Assembly: GCA_035445085.1 (NCBI GenBank) | Contig: DAOMQA010000004.1 | Location: forward strand, 62,001-126,000 | Source of the DNA: JBDHXE01 sp035445085 | GTDB lineage: Bacteria; Bacteroidota; Ignavibacteria; Kapaibacteriales; UBA2268 | DNA length: 64,000 bases | Direction of reading: 5' to 3' | Shown here: piece by piece, positions 63,151 to 64,000 of the stretch | How positions within the stretch are numbered: the first letter of the stretch is position 1 | Layout: each line of letters begins with the position of its first letter | The notes under the pieces: generated by a model | What the model saw: the letters and a program-made list of their open reading frames with translations, nothing else | Told to the model about the DNA's origin: nothing | Database searches by the model: none | Made by a program: the position numbers and the translations under genes

Positions 63151-64000
63151 TTAATTATTATTAATCTTTTTGCCAATTAAAAATCTTTGATAATTATTAT
63201 AATCATTATAAGACTCTATTTTATAATGATTTGCAAAAATATCACTTAAAATACTATATTGATTAAATGCCATTTCCAAAAAGAATAAGCCATCATCTTT
63301 TAAAATCGTTTTAAATATATTATTGAACCTTCTATAAAAATTTAAACCATCACCATTATCTGTTAAAGCTAATAATGGTTCGTAATCTTTAACTTCAGGT
63401 TCGCATAATAATAGTTCTTCATTAGAAATATATGGTGGATTAGAAATTATAACATCATACTTATCATTAGGAAATGTGCTAAGAATATCCATTACGTCAA
63501 AAGTAATATTACTTACATTATTACTTTTAGCGTTCATTTCTGCAATTAAGATCGCTTCTTTAGAATAATCAACTGAATATATAGTAGAATTGACAAAGTA
63601 ATTACCCAAAGCAATACTTATACAGCCACTACCACAACCAAGCTCTAATATTTTTAGATTTTCATTTGGATCATATTTCCTGTATACTAACTCTACCAGT
63701 TGCTCTGTTTCAGGGCGAGGTATCAATACATTCTTATTAACACCGATAGTAAATTGCATAAATTGTGCATTACCAATTATATATTGTAATGGCTCTCTAT
63801 TAACTTTACGTTTTACATACTCTTTAATAAGAGCTAATTCGGAATCATTTAATGGTTTTTCAAAATCCATATACAATCTTATTCTATCACATTCTAATAC
63901 TTTGCAAAGTAATAGTTCGATACACAACCTAGCATCATCAATATTTTTGTTATTAAAATATTCAATCGCCCAATTAATAATATCAATAACTCTCCAAGTT
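63151..64000 (-). CDS. prmC: Peptide chain release factor N5-glutamine methyltransferase (5' end outside window)
   Basis: PrmC methylates the Gln of the GGQ motif in release factors. The frame is open to the window edge, and the residues before the first possible start (WRVIDIINWAIEYFNNKNID) match the HemK N-terminal helical domain, so the true start is beyond 64000. The SAM-binding ILELGCGSGCISIAL and the catalytic NPPYIS are present, with PRPETEQLVE before them. A 138-nt gap separates it from the STAS gene. Confidence 0.94.
   Translation of the reverse strand, partial: TWRVIDIINWAIEYFNNKNIDDARLCIELLLCKVLECDRIRLYMDFEKPLNDSELALIKEYVKRKVNREPLQYIIGNAQFMQFTIGVNKNVLIPRPETEQLVELVYRKYDPNENLKILELGCGSGCISIALGNYFVNSTIYSVDYSKEAILIAEMNAKSNNVSNITFDVMDILSTFPNDKYDVIISNPPYISNEELLLCEPEVKDYEPLLALTDNGDGLNFYRRFNNIFKTILKDDGLFFLEMAFNQYSILSDIFANHYKIESYNDYNNYQRFLIGKKINNN

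Noticed and set aside
1..64000. Search by eye for CRISPR arrays, prophage genes, complete insertion sequences and defence systems
   Set aside because: No regularly spaced repeats, no phage structural genes, no transposase and no restriction or toxin-antitoxin pair was recognised on either strand.

Overview
This is a strongly AT-rich bacterial chromosome segment (about two thirds A+T by eye, not computed) with short gaps and dense coding on both strands. It fits a didermic member of the Bacteroidota/Chlorobiota (FCB) group, perhaps an Ignavibacteria- or Kapabacteria-like lineage. The reasons are four secreted proteins with type IX secretion C-terminal sorting domains, an LptD and a TonB-dependent outer-membrane receptor, double-ExbD TonB machinery, and a Bacteroidota-type promoter (TTTG, 20 nt, TACTTTTG) in front of the only tRNA. 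The exact lineage is inference. No rRNA, CRISPR array, prophage or complete transposase gene was found.

Layout. 1-3.8 kb (+): end of a diadenylate cyclase gene, miaA, a dacB-type penicillin-binding protein and an orphan sugar ABC permease, closed by a bidirectional terminator. 3.8-7.8 kb (-): a 6-pyruvoyl-tetrahydropterin-synthase-type gene, folE, rnhB, pyrC, a small ORF and a DUF6580 membrane protein. 7.9-13.4 kb (+): cell-envelope group of a LolB/DUF4292-like lipoprotein, LptD and a double-OmpA-domain protein. 13.4-14.7 kb (-): an MqnA-like protein overlapping a SpoU rRNA/tRNA methyltransferase. 14.8-19.5 kb (+): a large sorting-domain protein with an IgGFc-binding-like region and a CtpA-type protease. 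19.5-23.7 kb: an accessory block bracketed by two 70-bp direct repeats. It carries a 264-bp element with perfect 17-bp inverted ends, a propeller protein and a frameshifted secreted protein.

23.7-32.6 kb: OPT transporter and pepT (-), a DMT exporter (+), mutL (-) with degenerate endonuclease motifs, tRNA-Phe (-) with promoter and terminator, and a TonB-dependent receptor (-). 32.8-39.4 kb (+): heptosyltransferase-like GT9, recG and an AddB-like nuclease. 39.4-43.2 kb (-): GT2 and clpC. 43.3-48.1 kb (+): an overlapping run of threonine dehydrogenase, O-antigen-ligase-like protein, cysS and a DUF2520 protein. 48.3-53.0 kb: an Ig-like sorting-domain protein, FmdB zinc ribbon, a GT4 glycosyltransferase and an unknown exported protein. 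53.1-56.7 kb (-): STAS protein, DCC thiol oxidoreductase, purD, DUF1015.

56.8-63.0 kb (-) is one apparent operon: STAS, ExbB, ExbD, ExbD, TonB, a small membrane protein, a PstS-like binding lipoprotein and a TPR protein, ending at a canonical intrinsic terminator. It looks like a complete inner-membrane energising module with its own periplasmic binding and scaffold proteins. The window closes inside prmC.

The content is mostly housekeeping. The least ordinary parts are the repeat-bracketed 19.5-23.7 kb block, the TonB/PstS-like operon, the MutL variant and the FolE plus PTPS-II pair. I did not find clear evidence of an entirely new system.
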